Assembly: GCA_002418705.1 (NCBI GenBank)
Contig: DIEQ01000009.1
Location: 39,271 to 60,590 of the forward strand
DNA: 21,320 bases
Origin: Mageeibacillus sp. UBA5770
GTDB taxonomy: Bacteria > Bacillota_A > Clostridia > Saccharofermentanales > Saccharofermentanaceae
Direction of reading: 5' to 3'
The first letter of the stretch is position 1; every line of letters begins with the position of its first letter. This document shows positions 18,915 through 21,320 of this stretch, piece by piece. The notes under the pieces were generated by a model. That model worked only from the letters and a program-made list of their open reading frames with translations. It searched no databases and was not told the DNA's origin. The translations under genes and the position numbers were made by a program.

Positions 18915-21320
18915 ATGAGCAGTCAGATAATTGTCAGCATTGCTGATTTGAATCAGATAAAAAGCAAGTATAACGAAGATCTGGCCCATTACCGATTCCA
19001 GATTCTGGTGTGCAGCGGGGCTGGCTGTATTTCGTCCAATTGCGGTGATGTGAAGGCAGCAGTGGTTGATGAGCTTTCGCTCATGGGGATGCAAAACGAG
19101 GTGATCGTGTTTGAGACAGGCTGCATGGGTACCTGTTCTGCCGGTCCGGTCATCCTGATTTTACCTGAACGTATTTTCTATACATCATTGACGCCTGAAA
19201 TAGCCAGGTGTGTTGTCAGAAGCCACATCGGTAAAGGCGAAATTCTGACACAGCATACTTTTTATGACAATTCACTGCAGAAGCATGTCCCCAAAATAGA
19301 CGACATCGACTTTTTTAAAGAGCAGGTCAGGATCGCCCTTCGAAACTGCGGGGCCATGGAATATGGAAGCCTTGACGCATACGCTGCAAGGGACGGATAT
19401 TTTGCTGCAGCCAGGGTTATTGCTGAAATGAACAGCACAGAGGTTATTTCGGAAGTGAAAACATCCGGGCTAAGAGGCCGCGGCGGAGCAGGATTTCCCA
19501 CAGGAATTAAATGGGAGGCAGGACTTAAAGCGAAAAGTGACCGCAAGTTCTTTGTCTGTAATGCTGATGAAGGAGACCCGGGAGCCTTCATGGATCGAAG
19601 CATCATTGAAGGAGATCCGCATTCGGTAATTGAAGGAATGATTATTGCCGGGTATGCCATCGGTGCAAATATGGGCTACGTGTATATAAGGGCGGAGTAC
19701 CCGATTGCGGTTGAACGCCTTACTGCTGCGATTGAAGAGGCTCGCAGGCGAGGTCTTCTGGGATGCAGGCTTTTTGGAAGTGACTTTTACTTTGACCTGG
19801 AAATCCGGATCGGAGCCGGTGCCTTTGTCTGCGGGGAAGAGACTGCGCTGATGTCTTCCATCGAAGGGCAGCGGGGAGAGCCCAAACAGAAACCTCCTTT
19901 TCCATTCCAAAAAGGATTATTCGGAAAGCCGACCATTATCAACAACATCGAAACCATTGTGGCAGTTCCTGCCATCCTGCTTCATGGCGGAGAATGGTAT
20001 TCACAGTTCGGTACCCAAACAAGCAAGGGAACAAAGGTTTTTGCTCTTGCGGGAGATGTTGTAAACACAGGTATTGTTGAGGTGCCTATCGGCAAGCCTC
20101 TGGGAGATATACTTTTCAATATCGGCGGAGGCATGCAAAATAAGAAAAAATTCAAATCTGCTCAAATCGGCGGGCCCTCCGGCGGATGTATTACACAGGA
20201 CAATCTCAACGTTCCCACCGATTATGAGTCCATCACAAAGCTTGGAGCCATAATGGGTTCCGGCGGCCTGATCGCCATGAGCGAGGATTCGTGCATGGTT
20301 GACACTGCGAGATTCTTCATGGATTTTGTCAGGGATGAGTCTTGCGGGAAATGTGCTGCCTGTCGTGTCGGAACAAAACGCATGCTCGAAATACTTGAAC
20401 GAATTACCTGCGGAGAGGGAAAGGAAGGCGATATTGAGCTGTTGGAAGAGCTTGGTGTAACGATCGGGCAAACAGCCATGTGCGGCCTGGGGCAGACTGC
20501 CCCCAACCCTGTCCTGGGCACCATACGATATTTCCGTAACGAATATGAGGAACATATTCATCAGAAACACTGCCGTGCAGGAGTCTGCTCCGAACTTTTT
20601 ATCTCGCCATGTGAGAATGCCTGTCCGGCGAATGTCAATGTGCCGGGTTATCTTGCCCTCGTTGCAGCCGGACGCTTTATCGACGCCTATAATCTGATCA
20701 GGCAGGAGAATCCATTTCCGGCCGTATGCGGCCGTATATGCACGCACCCATGTGAACGCAAATGCCGGAGAGGCCCGACTGACGAGGCACTGGCGATATG
20801 CAATCTGAAAAGGTTCGTAGCCGATTACGCCCATAAGAATGAGAAGCCTTTTGAGAGTGACATCGTATTCCCCAGGAATGGGAAAAGCGTGGCAATCATC
20901 GGGGCAGGTGCTTCCGGACTTACTTGCGGCTACTATCTGACACGTATCGGATACATGGCTGATGTCTATGATTCGCAGTCGGTAGCAGGCGGGGTACTTG
21001 CTTTCGGCATTCCTGAATACCGTCTGCCTAAGCATGTGCTTGCTCATGAGATAGATCTCATCGCCCAGACAGGGGTGAATATCATCTTGAATTCAGAGGT
21101 TGGAAAGGACAGTAATTTTTTAGACTTGAAATCAAAGTACGATGCAGTCTATATCGCGACGGGAACGCAGTTCCCGCAGAAAATAAATATACCGGGAGAG
21201 AATCTCAAAGGTGTTCTGCACGGAATTAATTTTCTTAAGGCCGTGAATCTGCACGAACCGGTCATAGTCGGGGAAACCGTGGTAGTCATCGGCGGGGGAA
21301 ATACTGCCATTGATTCTTCC
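18915..21320 (+). CDS. NuoF-GltD fusion oxidoreductase, truncated by window end
   Basis: 802 residues visible, reading frame open to the last base. Residues 25-110: thioredoxin-like [2Fe-2S] domain (Cys33, Cys38, Cys70, Cys74). Residues 140-545: NuoF core with FMN/NADH-binding GLRGRGGAGFPTGIKW (185-200), GAGAFVCGEETAL (300-312), an SLBB-like region, and the [4Fe-4S] motif SCGKCAAC plus Cys523 (477, 480, 483). From about 553: GltD/NfnB-like part with an N-terminal Cys-rich Fe-S region (Cys566, 570, 605, 609, 613, 617), FAD motif GAGASG (663-668) and NAD(P) motif GGGNTA (793-798). The C-terminal ferredoxin of HydB is replaced by this flavin module. Architecture recalls Stn/Bfu-type bifurcating transhydrogenases. 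GGGAG eight bases before the start. Confidence 0.93.
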   Translation, partial: MSSQIIVSIADLNQIKSKYNEDLAHYRFQILVCSGAGCISSNCGDVKAAVVDELSLMGMQNEVIVFETGCMGTCSAGPVILILPERIFYTSLTPEIARCVVRSHIGKGEILTQHTFYDNSLQKHVPKIDDIDFFKEQVRIALRNCGAMEYGSLDAYAARDGYFAAARVIAEMNSTEVISEVKTSGLRGRGGAGFPTGIKWEAGLKAKSDRKFFVCNADEGDPGAFMDRSIIEGDPHSVIEGMIIAGYAIGANMGYVYIRAEYPIAVERLTAAIEEARRRGLLGCRLFGSDFYFDLEIRIGAGAFVCGEETALMSSIEGQRGEPKQKPPFPFQKGLFGKPTIINNIETIVAVPAILLHGGEWYSQFGTQTSKGTKVFALAGDVVNTGIVEVPIGKPLGDILFNIGGGMQNKKKFKSAQIGGPSGGCITQDNLNVPTDYESITKLGAIMGSGGLIAMSEDSCMVDTARFFMDFVRDESCGKCAACRVGTKRMLEILERITCGEGKEGDIELLEELGVTIGQTAMCGLGQTAPNPVLGTIRYFRNEYEEHIHQKHCRAGVCSELFISPCENACPANVNVPGYLALVAAGRFIDAYNLIRQENPFPAVCGRICTHPCERKCRRGPTDEALAICNLKRFVADYAHKNEKPFESDIVFPRNGKSVAIIGAGASGLTCGYYLTRIGYMADVYDSQSVAGGVLAFGIPEYRLPKHVLAHEIDLIAQTGVNIILNSEVGKDSNFLDLKSKYDAVYIATGTQFPQKINIPGENLKGVLHGINFLKAVNLHEPVIVGETVVVIGGGNTAIDSS

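Noticed and set aside
20001..21047. Long open frame on the minus strand opposite the NuoF-GltD gene
   Set aside because: The plus strand codes continuously with clear FMN, NADH, Fe-S and FAD motifs. The antisense translation has no recognisable domain and is a by-product of codon bias.

Overview
The window looks like part of the chromosome of an anaerobic, low-to-mid GC Firmicute (Clostridia-like). The grounds are the cysS-mrnC-rlmB housekeeping order, strong AGGAGG-type ribosome binding sites, short or overlapping gene junctions, and many oxygen-sensitive Fe-S and flavin redox proteins. Species cannot be read from the sequence.

Layout. 1-3969 (+): 3'-part of cysS, mrnC, rlmB, and an unrecognised lipoprotein whose 5' end carries two inverted repeats. 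3975-4718 (-): a tyrosine/serine phosphatase. 4863-5047: promoter, tRNA-Arg(ACG) and terminator. 5162-5870 (-): a cupredoxin lipoprotein and a 69-residue two-helix membrane protein. 6096-8835 (+): a sulfur-transfer and Fe-S cluster operon, TusA-like, DsrE-like, a cysteine desulfurase homologue lacking the PLP lysine, and an IscU/NifU scaffold fused to a MIP18/DUF59-like domain, closed by a terminator. 8846-8928: an inverted-repeat element with alternative pairings.

9003-14735 (+): a ten-gene, tightly packed redox operon. It encodes an ArsR repressor, dihydrolipoamide dehydrogenase, a stand-alone HdrA N-terminal-like domain, a 2[4Fe-4S] ferredoxin, a DGC-domain/GcvH lipoyl-protein fusion, two more DGC-type proteins, a Cys-tailed ferredoxin, a membrane-anchored thioredoxin and a CcdA-type thiol transporter. 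14808-16073 (+): an MFS transporter whose promoter shares sequence elements with the arsR promoter. 16333-18032 (-): an ABC-2 exporter (permease and ATPase). 18396-21320 (+): a NuoE-like subunit and a NuoF-GltD fusion that runs off the window, probably part of an NAD(P)-linked, possibly electron-bifurcating, oxidoreductase.

How the parts may work together (inference). The 9-15 kb operon has everything for a lipoate/dithiol electron relay: NAD(H) to dihydrolipoamide dehydrogenase, to the lipoyl-lysine of the DGC-GcvH fusion, to Fe-S and Cys-rich carriers (HdrA-N, ferredoxins, DGC proteins), and through CcdA to a membrane-anchored extracytoplasmic thioredoxin, under a thiol-based ArsR sensor. 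It has no glycine-cleavage P or T protein, HdrB, HdrC or lipoate ligase in the window. It resembles the lipoate-dependent sHdr/LbpA sulfur system in logic but not in gene content, and is the best candidate for an undescribed system here. The neighbouring TusA/DsrE/degenerate-desulfurase/IscU operon suggests a sulfide- or persulfide-centred lifestyle.
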